From Cornus controversa (taxonomy: Eukaryota; Streptophyta; Magnoliopsida; Cornales; Cornaceae): DNA of 64,000 nucleotides. The stretch spans positions 14,922,853-14,986,852 of the forward strand of contig CM048848.1 of NCBI GenBank assembly GCA_026545225.1. Reading direction: 5' to 3'. Both the position numbers and the translations under genes were made by a program. Of the stretch, positions 33,880 through 46,765 are shown piece by piece (the stretch's first letter is position 1; the number at the start of each line of letters is the position of its first letter). Below the pieces are notes generated by a model that was not told the DNA's origin, did no database searches, and was given only the letters and a program-made list of their open reading frames with translations.

Positions 33880-36530
33880 GTTAAACTCTTCATATGTTTT
33901 TTTTTAATGAATTGTCCTCTTTGCCCTCTGACCTCAAAATAGAAGCATGTTTTTTCTCTCTCAATAGTGACAAATCTCCTGGCCCTGATGGCCTTAATGC
34001 TTTCTTCTATCACAAAGCATGGCCAATCATAGGTAAGAGCATCATCGAAGCAATCAGAGAGTTTTTCATCAAAGGAAAGCTCTTAAAATAAGTGAACTAT
34101 TGTTACCTTGCCCTGGTATCCAAAACCCCTAACCCATCATCACTTAATAAGTTCAGACCCATTTCATGTTGTAATACAATCCACAAGTGTATTGCAAAGC
34201 TGTTAGCTAATAAGCTCAAGCTTATACTACCTCATATCATTGACCCCAGCCAAACAACCTTTGTTCAAGGGAGAAACATAAGTGATAGAGTCCTTTTGGC
34301 ACATGAGCTCTTCCATGGATACCACCTACTTTCCTCTAATCCCAAATGTGCACTAAAAATTGACCTTCAAAAGGCCTTTGATTCAATAGGATGGGAATTC
34401 CTCTTTGATGCTCTCCATCTATTCCAATTTCCTCCAATTTTCATCCATTAGATTAGAGAATGTGTTACTTCACCCTCATTCTGAATCTCTATCAATGGAG
34501 AACTACATGGTTTTTTTCCAGGTGTGAAAGGACTAAGGCAATGAGATCCACTTTCACTTTTCCTTTTCATTATTGTTATGCAAGTCCTTTTAAATATCAT
34601 TCAGTAAACAACCTCTGCCTGCTCAAAATTCAAATTCCATGGGAGATGTAAGAAGAGGTCCATCACACATTTGGCATTTGCAGATGACGTTCTTCTATTC
34701 TCCTATGGAAATCCTAATTCCATCACAGCCTTTAAAAGTGCATTGGATCTTTTCTCCATCATTTCTAGCCTCTCTATTAACAAGTTCAAAAGCTTTATTT
34801 TCTTAGCAGGTGTTGACCCTTCAATTGAGAAGGTTATTATTGACTTGCTAGGTTTTAACAGAGGCAACCTTCCTATCACACATTTGAGAGTTCCTTTAAT
34901 CTCTACAAGGCTCAAGGCAGTAGATTGCAAGATTTTAGTTGATAAGATTACCAAAAAGGTTGATCATTGGACAAGTAGATTCCTATCATATATAGGAAGA
35001 TCGCAGCTCATCAACTCTATCTTGATAAGCACACAAATGTATTGGTCTTCTATGTTTGTGCTTCCTAAGTCAGTTCTAGCAGACATTAATAAAGTGTGCA
35101 TGAACTTCCTATGGACATGATCAAATACTCAAAACAAAAAAGCCAAGGCTGCTTGGCATTTAATTTGCAGGCCTAAGCAAATGGGGGGTCTAGGCATTCC
35201 AAATATTTTTCTACTCAACAAGGTAACAATCATAAAGAATCTATGGCATGCCATAGCAAACAATAAGCAAAGCTCATGGGCTCAATGGGTTAAGGAATAC
35301 CTGGAGAGAGACAAATGCATCTGGGAGATTAAATGTCCTCAAAGGTGATCAGGGAATTGGAGGAAGTTACTGCAATTAAGAGCCCCGATCAAGCCTCTAT
35401 TTAAAATCAAGGTTGGCATGGATCCACCACATCCTTTTGGCATGATAGTTGGCTAACCAACTCTCCTCTCTGCTCCAGATTTTATTTTAGCATCATGAAA
35501 TTGAAAACTCTGTAATTCCAAGTAATGCCTTACTAAGTTATTTTATCTCAAACCAAATATGGTCTTTTCCCCTTTCTATTGTTGCCTTGATACTTGATCT
35601 TCTAACAACCCCTCCACCTGCTCCATGCCCTGACTCATTCACTTGGATCTCATCCCCAAATGATAAGTTCAGCTTAAAATCTACTATGCCATACATCTAT
35701 CCACATTCAGATCCTGTTCCTTGGACTCATTTGGTATGAAATTCCTTGTCCATTCTGAAACACAAATTTACCTTATGGCTGGCTATTTTCAAGAGACATC
35801 CTACATTAGATAGGAAAATATTTGAATACCTTAATTCCCCTAACATCTGTTCACTTTGTAAGTCATCAACCGAATCAGTGGACCATTTATTCTTCAATTG
35901 TCCACTCTCGAATCCAATTTGGACATTTATTCAAACACAATGTGGTTTCCATATTGGAGATGTGAACTAGAGTACTCTAATTGCTTAGGCAAGCCATAAT
36001 TGGAAGCAAAAGATCGAGTGCAATTCAATTAGGAAACTAGCCTTTTCAACATCAATCTATCATATCTGGATCGAGAATAACAGAAGACTACTCCAAGGAA
36101 AGAGCAGAACTCAAAGCTCTATTCGAGATCAAATCTACAATGGCATCGGAGATCGTATCCTTCCTATCTCCATGAATGACTGCACAACATCAAGACAAGC
36201 TCTAAAAGCTTGGGATCTTCCATCCTCCTTCCTTATACCACCCCCAAGACCAACGGATTGATCATGCAAAGCTTACTCCAATAAATTGGAAGCTTATCTC
36301 TGAGGTGCTAGCCGGATGCTCTGTTTGGCCGTTATATAATGGTTAAATCTGAATTTGAATTATGGGCCTATCAAGTGGGCTTGTACTAGATGTTTGGTTT
36401 TTGATAACTAATGGGGCTAATGTTCTGGCTTGTTTTTTGGGCCTTCTATTGGCCATTACTCCCATTTTATGGGCCTTGTAAATATTTATTCTTTCTATAT
36501 ACATTTGCCTAACCTTCCGAAGAAAAAAAA
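33880..36530 (+). mobile_element. 5'-truncated LINE (copy D)
   Basis: A plant L1-type element that enters in the RT fingers and runs to an A-tail at 36522-36530. It belongs to a different lineage from copies A-C, with distinct motifs (DKSPGPDGLNAFFYHKAW, FADDVLLFS). No target duplication was defined. Confidence 0.85.
33894..36270 (+). pseudogene. LINE ORF2 remnant (RT and zinc finger)
   Basis: RT motifs occur in order: SDKSPGPDGLNA (33964), FRPISCCNTIHKCIAKLLAN (34153), TFVQGRNISDRVLLAHEL, KIDLQKAFDSIGWEF (34360), the GLRQ-DPLS block (a stop replaces Gly at about 34542), and FADDVLLFSYGN with the catalytic ADD (34680). A thumb domain follows to NFLWT at 35117, then zf-RVT with CSLCKSSTESVDHLFFNC (35850-35905). 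Stops or frame breaks lie at 34089, 34449, about 34540-34670, 35118, 35346 and 35740. It is inactive. Confidence 0.85.
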
Positions 36531-37895
36531 ATTGCCGTAAAAGATGACATTCAAAGTTCACTAAAAAATTTCTTTTCTGAAAATGTAAGTTCTCCTCATC
36601 TAGCAAAGGGTTAATAAGCTTTTTTTTTTTACATTTATTAACATGATAAAAGATCCACAATATCTTCTGGGCTATGTCCTGCCTTTTTACCCTAAAAGAA
36701 TCTTTTGTCAGATTTTCTAAGGTAAAACATTTTTGGTCAAGAAATTTTTTACTTGAGATATAAGTTATAGTATAATTAAAAAAAAAATTGCTAAAATAAA
36801 AAAATCTTTTGAATTATCTCCCTTTCATAAATGACGCATGAACCACTGAAACTCCTTGTAGTATATTAAATTTACAAATAAGGCCACACCATGAAAGGAG
36901 TGTTAATAGAAAAAGCAAAAACCCACCTTGCACTAATAATAAAGTGCACGTAAATTACATTGACCTTTTTTGAGATTTGAACAATTACACATGAGTGGAG
37001 TGTTTGGTTGTTATTACTCTGACCTCTTCTGTGGACGCTAAACCTCTAACGGATATTAAGTTATAGTACAAAATATCATTTTTACTCTCAATATTTTAAT
37101 ATAAAATGTCATTGAAGGGGAGGGCAAATTGGTCAATTTTAAATATTTGGTTAATGGTTCTAACGAAAGGAAAAAATGTCAAGGGTATCATCGAACACGC
37201 TCGTCAAACTTCAAAGAAGGTAAAAATAATAAATCGTAAACGCTCTTATCCATGCGTAATTTGTTCAAATGTCAAGAAAGGTCTGTAATTTACCCATTAA
37301 TAAAATGAGATTACTTCTGTTAAGTTGCCAAACATGTCTGGTGTGAAATATTATTTACGTAAATTTTTTTTTTTTAAAGAGTAATGATAGAGGGTAGTGA
37401 AATGGGAGCCACATAAATTAATGCTTTTTGCCCCATGAATGCACTCATATGGGCCCGAAATGCTTTGAAAAGTTTCGTTCTTTGGAAGTAAAAAAATTAA
37501 AAATCTAGTTTTAAGTTCTTTCATCGTCTAGCAAAGAGGTATTAGGGGCTCAACATAATTCTTAATATGGTAAAAATTCACAGTATTACGAAATTATTTA
37601 TTTAGTAACAATATTGACAATACCACGTTCAACTAGTTTTGATTTATGAAATTCATGTCAAATTTTGAGGTAAAATGTGTTGTATTAAGAAATTCTTTAC
37701 TTGACATGAGCTGTAGAATAATTATTAAAAAGAAATAGTCTTGACTTCTTGCATTCTATCTAATTTTAATAGTGTAAAGTGGCTAATGAATGTTGATGTT
37801 ATTTTTACGGCACACATGGTCTATTTGATTTTTTCGCAATGGGTTGGAAATCTCTAAAATTTATCCAATGAACAAGAACGACACAACATGGGAAA
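36531..37895. other. AT-rich intergenic with a diverged duplication
   Basis: No gene. Two similar blocks, about 36590-36790 and 37520-37735, share catctagcaaag, then a taaaac/gtaaaatgt...aagaaatt-tttacttgaga word and an A-rich end, in the same order. They may be copies of an unidentified repeat. Confidence 0.5.
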
Positions 37896-37959
37896 TTGTT
37901 GCTCACAATTGCTTTTTATGATAAAAAAAATTCAAATAAATATGTGTCCATTATTCATT

Positions 37960-38977
37960 TAAACACAAGGAAGGCATTAAATGGTGTTCAAACAGCCTTT
38001 TGGGGGAATTCCTGTCAGAAAAAGGTGTTAACATGGGTGGACTCCGGGAAACCATGGGAAGGCTTTGGGGCTGTTTGTCGACCCTTAAAGTTCTCAAAAT
38101 CACTGGTAAAATTTACAGCTTCATCTTTGAGGAGGAAGGTATTCTTCAACGAGTTCTACAAACCGGACCCTAGAATTTTGAGAACAAACTTTTAATTTTG
38201 ATCCGATGGAGTCCCAACCTTATGATCTCTGATTCCCTCTTTAATCAGGTAGACTTCTGGGTTCAACTTTCCAACCTTCCTCTGGAAGGGGTTACACACA
38301 AAGTGGGTCAAAAAATTGCAAAAATTTTCTCACAAACCAAAGAGGTAGAGATCCGTGAAAGACCCTATGAAGGAGGCCGGTATTTGCGTCTACGAGTGGC
38401 AGTTGAGATCAGAAAACCTCTTCGGAGAGGCACTACAGTCACGATTAATGGTGAGTCTCGTTGGATTCCATTCAGATATGAGCGTTTACCCTCTTTTTGT
38501 TACGTTTGTGGGTGTGTGGGTCACAACATGAAGAAATGCAATCAGCACGAGATACCAGAGAATCAATCTGATCTTCCATATGGGACTTGGCTTCGTCATG
38601 AGGGAACAGTGGGCAAAAAGGTTGTGATGGAACAGTCTTCTGTTCTCTCTCAAGGAAACCCTCTTCCCTGCGCATCTTCTCAGGCCACCAGAGATCACCA
38701 TCTTCATCACAATGCTTCTTCCGATGAGAGTTTTCAGTCCATCGACGATCGCCGGTCTCAGTCAAGAAGGGATGACAGCCATGACATCACCAACCCTCCA
38801 GTTCCCAGGCGATTGGGCTGTCCTTTACTGTCCCATCGACCACCATCGCCGCTCGTACACCAAGCGGGAGCACAACAGCTGGCACCGTTACATCACGGTC
38901 AGCACCAAACTCGTTTCTTGGACGAGATGGTAACCGAATCCAGTCACAATCCCCTTATATCCCAAAAAACTCCCTAG
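37960..38977 (+). pseudogene. LINE ORF1 (DUF4283 + zinc knuckle)
   Basis: The gag-like RNA-binding protein of the element. An N-terminal block (37960-38195) ends in a frame break. The next frame (38198-38977) holds the conserved RWSPNLMISDS, VDFWVQLSNLPLEGVT and GRYLRLRVAVEIRKPL stretches of plant LINE ORF1 and then a zinc knuckle CYVCGCVGHNMKKC (C-X2-C-X4-H-X4-C, residues about 101-114 of that frame). A Ser/His/Pro-rich tail follows. The 0.6 kb from its stop to ORF2 holds no long frame but has the same base composition, so the original ORF1 may have been longer. Confidence 0.8.
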
Positions 38978-39566
38978 GGTCTAGTTACACTTCTTCTCAA
39001 GAAATATCATGGGCCCAATCTCAGACCCACATCCAAAATCCCATTTCAGACCAATCGGGCTCGGCCCGCGAATCTATTCTTACTCAATTTCATAGCCATA
39101 GTCTTAACCTTCAAACACAAATCCAGCCACTTGCTTATGTTTGTTTAGACACAGTCCATGACTTAGTTCAGGCCCAATCTTCTTGTGACGGCCCCATTAT
39201 CAAAGAAGCCCACATTTAAGAGGTAATGAAAAAGTCTCCATTTACAGAGTAGTTAGAGATAGATGATGCAGAGAGATCATTTCCATCTCCATCTCAACCA
39301 GCTCCAAGCTTCATCATCTCAACAAAAGGTTTCTCAATTCAAAAGTTTTGGAAATGTCGCGCTAGAGGGGATTGTCTAATGATTGGTCCCTCTTTCGGGC
39401 CTCCATTATCCAAACGTAAACCACCTGAATGGGTTTGATCAGAGTCTCAAGATCTTTGCAGAAGCAAAAAAGGATGCTTTGAAATTACTGAGGAAGTCCC
39501 AAGGGGAACGAGGTCAGTTGCTGAGGAGGTTCTAGAAACTGAAGAGGTGGAGGCAACCAGCCTATA

Positions 39567-42500
39567 GTGGTCCCCAAGGTCTCCATGAAAGCTATGGTGT
39601 GGAACTGTCAGGGTGTGAGGAACCCCCGGACAGTTTCCCAGCTAAGGAGACTTATCAATCTCCATTCTCCAAGATTGGTTTGTTTACTGGAAACTAAAAA
39701 TCAAGATGTTAAAATTGAAAGTATTCGAAGATGTCTGGGAAATTTCGATTTGTTTGTTATACCGCCCAGAGGAACTGTAGGGGGTTTGGTTTTATTCTAC
39801 GACAGAGACTTAGATGTCACAGTGGTTGATTACTCTAATTTTTAGGTGACCTGTTCGATTTCTGAAGAGCTTCATTCTGGTTCATGGGCATTCACTGCTG
39901 TTTATGCTTCTTGCGATGACTCTGTCCGTGCGGATCAATGGAAATATCTTCAGAATCTTCAGCCAAGACTGAGTCCGGAGTGGATTCTTATCAGGGACTT
40001 TAATGCCATGTTGTATCCTGAAGAGAAACGAGGCGGTAATTTTATACAAGCCTGGACTCTCAAGAACTTTAAAGTCTTCCTTGAAAATTGTAGATTGTTT
40101 GACGCTGGCTTCAAAGGTTTTCCATTTACATGGTGTAATAACAGGGAATCCCCCCACACAATATGGACCAGATTGGACAGAGGTTTGTGCTCTCATGAAT
40201 GGCAACGAGCCTTCCCTTTCTATGTCCTGATTCATCTTCAAGTTTCTGGTTCTGACCATCAAGCTCTCTTGTTGGATTTACACTCAAATTATAGCAGATC
40301 AAGTCGTCAATTCCATTTTGACGCGAGATGGCTCAAACAACAAGCTTGCCTCAACATCATTAAAGACTCTTGGTCATCCACAGTTCACGGTACCCACCTT
40401 TTCCAAATTAAAGAGAAGCTTCGCTCCTGCAAAGACCTCCTGAAATCGTGGAACCATTCTTGTTTTCAAAGCAACTCCTTCCGTCATGTCACCCATCTGC
40501 AGGCTCAAATTGCTCATTTAAAATTCGATGGTGAGTTTCTTAACTTGAATGAGATTCGTCGTTTGGAAACTTAGTTAGAAGAGGCTTGGCGGAGCGAAGA
40601 AGTTTTTTGGAAACAGAAATCCAGAATTTCATGGCTGCACCTTGGAGACAAGAATACTTCCTTCTTTCATCGTAAATCTATGATTCGTCGTAGCAAAAAT
40701 GAAATTTCTGACATTGAAGATGATAGAGGCATTTGGGTGCATTCCAAACAGGAAGTCAGAGGGGTTGCAGAACGCTACTTCACAAGGCTATTTTCTACTG
40801 AATCTTCAGGGGTTCAATCAGATCTTGGGCACCTGATACCCAGGATGGTCACGGAGGATATGAATAGAGACTTGATGAAGCCTGGCACTGAGGAAGAACT
40901 GAAGACAACCATCTCTTCCATGGGCCCCTTTAAGGCTCCTGGTCCGGATGGATTTACACCCATCTTCTTTCAAAAAAATTGGGAGGTTCTCAAACATGAT
41001 TTGATTGATGGATTCAATTCTTTTTTGAGCTCGGGAAGTATGTTATGCAGTCTCAATCATACCAACATCGCTCTCATTCCTAAGACCAAGCATCCTACCT
41101 CCATGGTTCACTTTCGGCCGATCAGCTTGTGCAATGTTGTCTATAAAATCTTCTCGAAGACCATTGCCAATCGTATCCGCCCTTTGATGCACCTTTTAAT
41201 CTTGGACTATCAATCAGCGTTTGTGCCTAACAGAGTCATTCACGAGAATATTCTCTTGGTTCATGAATTCATGCACTACTTGAAATCTAAGAAAACTGGA
41301 AAAACAGGTTTTCTCGCCTTCAAACTTGATATGGAAAAAGTATACGACCGGATTGAATTGAATTTCCTCCAAGGTATGCTTCAGGGCTTTGGTTTTCATT
41401 CTCACTGGATATCCGTGATCTTGGCTTGCGTTACTTCAGTGTCTTTTTCTATCTTGATCAATGGGGAGTTGGGCAGCCTTCTCTATCCTTCCAAGGGACT
41501 CCGTCAAGGAGATCCTCTGTCTCCGTTCTTATTCCTTCTATGTGCTGAAGGCCTTAGCCTATTGCTCAAAAATGCTGCTGCAACTGGTCTCATTCATGGG
41601 GTTTCAATTGGGAGAGGGGTTCCTTCGGTTAGCCATATGTTGTTTGCAGATGATGCCATCCTTTTTTGCCAATCCAAAGATGAAGAGGTCAAAAATCTTA
41701 TGAAAATTCTGGATGATTATTCTTCCTCTTCTGGTCAGAGAATCAATTTCTCAAAATTTGGGGTTTTCTTTCGTCCAAACACAGAACAGGTTAAGCGAAT
41801 CCATCTTAAACGTCTGCTCCGGGTTCAAAATTCTAATTGGGCGAATAGATACTTGGGACTCCCCTCTTTGTTCCAAAGATCAAAAATAGAATCTTTCAAA
41901 TTTTTGTTGGACAAGATCTCCTCAAAAGTCAAGTGTTTTAAAGGCGATTACTTGTCTCGGGCTGGTCGAGAAGTTCTGCTTAAATCTATCCTTGCCGCTA
42001 TTCCTACCTTTGCCCTTCAATGCTTCCGCATTCCAACTTCATTAGCGAAAGAAATCTCAAGCAAACTCCGTCTTTTTTGGTGGAGCGGTAAAGGTGATGG
42101 AAGCACTGTTAATTGGGTGAAGTGGAAGTCTGTTTGTGAACCTAAAGCTAGAGGAGGGCTTGGATTCAGATGTGTGGAAGATTTTAACTTGGCTCTTCTG
42201 GCCAAATTCGATTGGCGAATGGTGCAAGGGCAAGCCTCAGATGATCGCTCTTTATTTTTTTCAATCTTTAAGAAGAAATACTTCCCAGACTCCTCCTTCT
42301 TGGAGTCATGTTGCCCAGCTAATGCATCTTGGGGGGTGGCGTAGTATCTCGGCCACAAAGGACCTGATGAGAAAAGGTTTAAATTGGGTGGTGGGTGATG
42401 GCTCTTCAATTAATGTCTGGTCAGACAATTGGCTCCCCGATTTGATTAACCCCTCTGTTACTTCTGCTCGTTCTAACCCTCCTTTCCAGAAGGTTAAAGC

Positions 42501-43730
42501 GCTCATTGATCAGGATACATTCTCTTGGAACGGTGCCCTGATCCATCAGCACTTCAATCTCAGGGACTCTCGTCTCATCATGCAAATCCCGATAAGCAGG
42601 TCTTGTGGAGCTGATGGCATTTCTTGGGGCCTATCTCCAAATGGTAAATTCTCGGTGATATCAGCCTATAAACTCGCTCGGATGATCAAGAGCTCAGACC
42701 TTTCCCCTTCAATTCCTTCATCCAGCCATGTTCAAGAACGGAATGGCCTGTGGAAAGAAATTTGGAGGATTAAAGCTCCCTGAAAAATTCTTTTCTTTCT
42801 TTGGCAGTGTTGTCATGACCGTATCCCCGTCCTCTCTAATCTTTTCTCAAGACGCCTTGCCCCTGGTTTGTTGTGCCCGTTGTGCGAGGTGGCGGAAGAA
42901 ACAGTGGCTCATTGTCTCTTTTCTTGCCCTTTCGCTCAAAGGGTGTGGAAAGCTTCACCTTTTTGAATTGAAAATTTGGATCGCCAATTCCACAAGTGGA
43001 GTCAAGGGTGGGCTTTCCTGGTTGATCAATGGTCAAAAAGCTCTCATAAAGATTTTTGCTGTAGTATGGGGGCTATCCTTTGTTGGAATGTGTGGAAGGC
43101 TAGGAATGACTGGATTTTTTTGAATATTCGTAGATCAGAAATCGATGTTCTCTCGCAGACCAACTTTGAGTTCTCAGAGTTCATGGTAATCTCCAAACAT
43201 CAAACTCTGTTCTCTGCTTCCATGACTTCTCCTCCAATACCTTCTAAATGGAGTCTCCTTGAGGAAGGATTCTTCAAGCTCAATTTGGATGCTTCTTTTT
43301 CTCCGATGCTGTCGGAAGGAGGGGGGAATAATTTTCAGAAATTGGAAAGGTAGACCGATAAAGGTGGCCTCTTTGTTCTTTCCAAACGTTGGATCAGCTG
43401 AGCTGTCTGAGGCTCTTGTGCTGCGTGAGAGTATCCTCTTGGTAAAAAAATTAGGGGTATTCGGCAGTAATATTCGAAGGGGACTGTAAGTCCGTGATGA
43501 CTCTTCAACCTCAAAATTCTATGGTTTCAGTGGTTTTAGAAGATTGTGACTCGCTTTTGCGATCTTTGGAGGATTGCAGACTCAATTGGGTGCCTCGCTC
43601 TTGTAATGGTGTTGCCCATTGTGTGGCTCGCGAGGCTGCTAGATCTAAATCTTCGGACCTTCTTTGGGATGTCTGGCCTTCTTGGCTTCTTCAAGCTCTC
43701 CACAAGGATCTTCCCCAGCCTGTTGGGTGA
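39567..43730 (+). pseudogene. LINE ORF2 (endonuclease, RT, zf-RVT, RNase H)
   Basis: A replication protein of almost 1400 codons. Endonuclease (39585-40280): VWNCQG, LLETKN, DFNAML (preceded by Arg where Gly is usual) and SDHQALLL. RT (40680-42340): FKAPGPDGFTPIFFQKNW, FRPISLCNVVYKIFSKTIANR, KLDMEKVYDRI, GLRQGDPLSPFLF, FADDAILF. The zf-RVT with CPLCEVAEETVAHCLFSC lies at about 42870-42925. A plant RNase H-like domain (43255-43690) has LNLDASF, SAELSEALVLRE, EGDCKSVM and VAHCVAREA. Breaks: TAG at 39843 and 40572 (same frame resumes after each), a G-run indel near 42333, TGA at 42781 and about 42964, and indels near 43325 and 43480. Confidence 0.9.
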
Positions 43731-43803
43731 TTCGGGTTTTGTTTTGGAGGGTTTGGGTTGTGTTTGGTTTGTTTCTTTGATTGCAATGATAAAAAAAAAA
43801 AAA

Positions 43804-45984
43804 ATGATATTATTAATTATATGAAATTAAACCCATGTTCAATGGTCACTCTAATGTATTGACCTGCATTCAATGTCCATTGAAATAAGCGTTTAGATGA
43901 CATTTTCAACATCAAAAATCATTCTAAATGCATATTAATTATTTTGATTAATTCAACAAAATGTAAAATAAAGTTTTAAAAATAAATCAATTTGTTATTT
44001 AGGATTCTTAAGTCGTTGTTAGTGTAATTTATTTCCCTTTAAAACTGATACTGAGGCCATGATTTTGACAGTAATATTTGAAACTTTCAGTTACCAAATT
44101 GAAACCATTTTCTTTATGTGGTTTTCTTCTCCAACTATTTCTGCTTTTTTCATCTTTCATCAAAGTATTGTTCCTGAAATGAAGGAGGATAATTTAGTAT
44201 TTTAAAATAAGAGTTTGAATGACATTTTGGACATGAAAAATTATTCTAACAGCACATTAATTATTTTGCTTAGTTCAACCAAAATGAAAAATAAACTTTT
44301 AAAATAGATAAATTTGTTATTAGGACTCTTAAATCGATGCAAGTGTAATTTTTACTTTAAAATTGGTATTGAGGCCATGAATTTAACAGTAATATTTGAA
44401 ACTTTCAGTTACCAAACTGAAACCATTCTCTTTATGTGGTTTTCTTCTCCAACTATTTTTCTTTTTTCATCTTTCATCGAAATTTTCATACAGTAATTAC
44501 AGATCCGACAATTTATACTATAAGGGTCCAAATTGTTCTTAAAAACTTTTTAGGCCACTACACAAATGTCCTTTATATATAAATTTACTAAAACTTTTAT
44601 TATATAATGTAATGATTTTATTGCATTTATATAATATTTTAACTGCATGTATTTATAATTTACAAATGTTAATTAGTATACCATTTTTTGTAAAAAATTT
44701 CATTCGTTATTGATTGACAAGACCATACAATGCAGACCTTGTAGTCAACTTTGATACTTGTACATGATATTTGAAAAGACCGGAATCAGATGATTATGCA
44801 TTGAAGATTTGGTAACAATGCATAACTTTTATTGTACAATGTAATGATTTTACTGTATTTATGTAATATTTTAACTGTATCGTATTATAATTTTATTGTA
44901 CAAAATATTAAGCAGTGTACTATTAATGGGCTGGAGGTATAATTTGGTCCATTTGAATTGAGGAACAATGAAATGTGTCAAATACACAAATATTTTTGTA
45001 TAAATTAATTTTTGACCGTATTCTATTTAAAACTTAACATATTTGTAATTAGACCACCAAAAAAAATTATAAATTAAATAAACCCTTAAGTTTTCTTTAC
45101 AGGCAAGAGAGGTTAGTTGCTTATACTCTTTGTAAATAGACTAATATGAACCCTATGGTATCTTTTTTTATCATATTTATTATAAGAAATAAAAATATTC
45201 CCCACTTACTAGAAAATTTAGAATGAAATGGGATTAAAACTGTGAATTTTTATTTTATTTTTTTTACAAAAGAAAATCGTCGGACATATTTTCCTACTGC
45301 TAGAGATCCAAGTCCATAGCTGATTGGTGCTCTGAATTCATCTTTAAGCTTAGAAAGGAACATGCATGGTTGGTTGACCTAATAAATATGCCATTCAATC
45401 AAATTAATCAGAATAACATGACAACACTTGAAATATGTTTAAAAGAACAAAAACCAGTCCCTAGGGCCCTAGCTAACCTCTGCTTAGTAAGTTAGTAGGG
45501 TCTCAGATTTTGGATTTTTTTGTGAAGCCTGAGTTTAGTCACTACTACTCTACTATCATGGAAAAAATGTAAGAGCCAATGGATATTCAAAGGTATGTTT
45601 TGGTCTCGTGCACTATATGACTATATATGAGCTATATATATATATATGCTTTAAAATCAGGGAAACTCATCTTAATTTGTCTTTATCCGTAAATCTCCTT
45701 ACAAATCTTCAATTTTCTTTGTATTCTCATTTTGGATTGTTCAACATCAGTACTTAAAAGAGTTGCGCATTGGAACAACTTTTTTTTCCCATTTTTTTTT
45801 TTTTTTTGTTTGTTCCATCTTTTGTAAGTGAATTTTGTTGAGCATTGAACTCAGACATTCTATTTGTTAAAATCATTGAGAAAATTTTCAATGTCCAATT
45901 TTGAATAAAACATTATTAAAGCAATCATATTGTTTTAGTACTAGTGACCTGTTTTTGGTGATAAAAGTTTTTAAAAAATCAATT
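43804..45984. other. AT-rich intergenic region with tandem duplications
   Basis: No gene is recognised. Apart from the ~300-bp tandem duplication listed separately, a shorter word set (acttttattatataatgtaatgattttattg... and atattttaactg) occurs twice, at about 44590-44660 and 44825-44900. Confidence 0.5.
43880..44478. repeat. ~300-bp tandem duplication
   Basis: Unit 1 (about 43880-44170) and unit 2 (about 44203-44478) share, in order: gatgacattttcaacatcaaaaa, the cattaattattttg...agttcaac block, aatttgttattaggactct, and a highly conserved stretch from gaggccatga through cagtaatatttgaaactttc to tttcatctttcatc. Identity is higher in the second half. It is non-coding. Confidence 0.85.
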
Positions 45985-46271
45985 GGGTAAACTTTATTGA
46001 CACCCCCTGAGGTTTAAGGTATTATCAGGTGGCTACAATTTTGTGTAATTTTGTATTCAACACTCCCTAAAGTTTGTGCCCTATATCACATACACCCCCA
46101 TCTGTCAAAAGTAGTCCGTGTTGGACTACTTTTTGATGGTGAAAAGACCAAGCTACCCTTCGACTTTTGACCTAACCTTTTTGAATACTAAAATTACCTA
46201 CTTAACCCTACTTAATAGACCAAAATGCCCCCAACTATGCTCTATTATTACATACCCATTTCACTGTTATT

Positions 46272-46296
46272 ACATTATATATATATATATATATAT
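46272..46296. repeat. (AT)n microsatellite
   Basis: An AT run of about 12 units, at the downstream edge of the captured gene fragment in the MULE. Confidence 0.9.
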
Positions 46297-46302
46297 CCTA
46301 AG

Positions 46303-46646
46303 GTTTGTTGAATTTTGTGAAGGAATTCAGATTGATTTGTTGCTCCGCATACGATAGAAGTGGTGACGAGGTGGGTTTGGGTTGGGGAGATATGGTGGGA
46401 GTGAAGGATTTGTTGGAATTTGGAGAGGGCTTCAATGGTGCGGAGTTGGGAGTCGGCAGAAATGGTGGAAAAGGCGGGAATGTCGCGGCCGAGAACAACT
46501 GGCTCCTTGAGGCAGTCGATGGCCAAGAATTTTCCCGTGGTGGGATCGGTGCAGATGATAAGGAGTTTGAAGGTGTTGGTTCTTATGTCCACGGCGGTGA
46601 AGAGGTGGTTCACGACGGGGTTAACGGTGGTTACAAGATTGGTCAT
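46303..46646 (-). pseudogene. captured Ppx/GppA (exopolyphosphatase-like) N-terminal fragment
   Basis: About 115 codons match the start of plant Ppx/GppA-type phosphatases (ASKHA fold), enzymes that act on polyphosphate or ppGpp-type nucleotides. Visible motifs are FTAVDIRTNTFKLL (family form D-x-G-T-N-S-F-K), LKEPVVLGRDIPAFSTIS, LRTIEALSKFQQIL and CGATNQSEFLHKI. The phosphate-binding Gly is changed to Arg and the usual A-V-R-E-A-x-N is degraded. The fragment ends in an AT repeat after QQTLG, so the catalytic remainder is absent. It sits inside the MULE inverted repeats, so it is a captured fragment and not a gene in place. Confidence 0.75.
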
Positions 46647-46647
46647 T

Positions 46648-46695
46648 TGTTCTCTGTGATGTATGTGTGTGTGTGTATAATGTAATAATAGTGAA

Positions 46696-46740
<45 letters not shown>

Positions 46741-46765
46741 ATTTGTTCTCTGTGATGTATGTTTG
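46648..46765. repeat. direct duplication around an (AT)n run
   Basis: The word ttgttctctgtgatgtatgt occurs at about 46648-46667 and again at 46743-46762. A TG run and an (AT)n run (about 46700-46736) lie between. It is probably an internal expansion within the MULE. Confidence 0.8.

Larger units (their letters stand above)
37896..43803 (+). mobile_element. nearly complete LINE (copy E) with ORF1 and RNase H-bearing ORF2
   Basis: A ~5.9-kb plant L1-type retrotransposon with ORF1 (DUF4283-type region plus zinc knuckle), ORF2 (endonuclease, RT, zf-RVT, RNase H) and a poly(A) at 43790-43803. It is the best preserved LINE here: for almost 2.8 kb ORF2 stays in one frame with only two stops. The 5' limit is uncertain because the sequence fades into AT-rich DNA before about 37950. 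Confidence 0.88.

Noticed and set aside
46305..46685. Plus-strand 126-codon frame
   Set aside because: Gly/Val-rich antisense of the captured Ppx/GppA fragment, with no motifs of its own.
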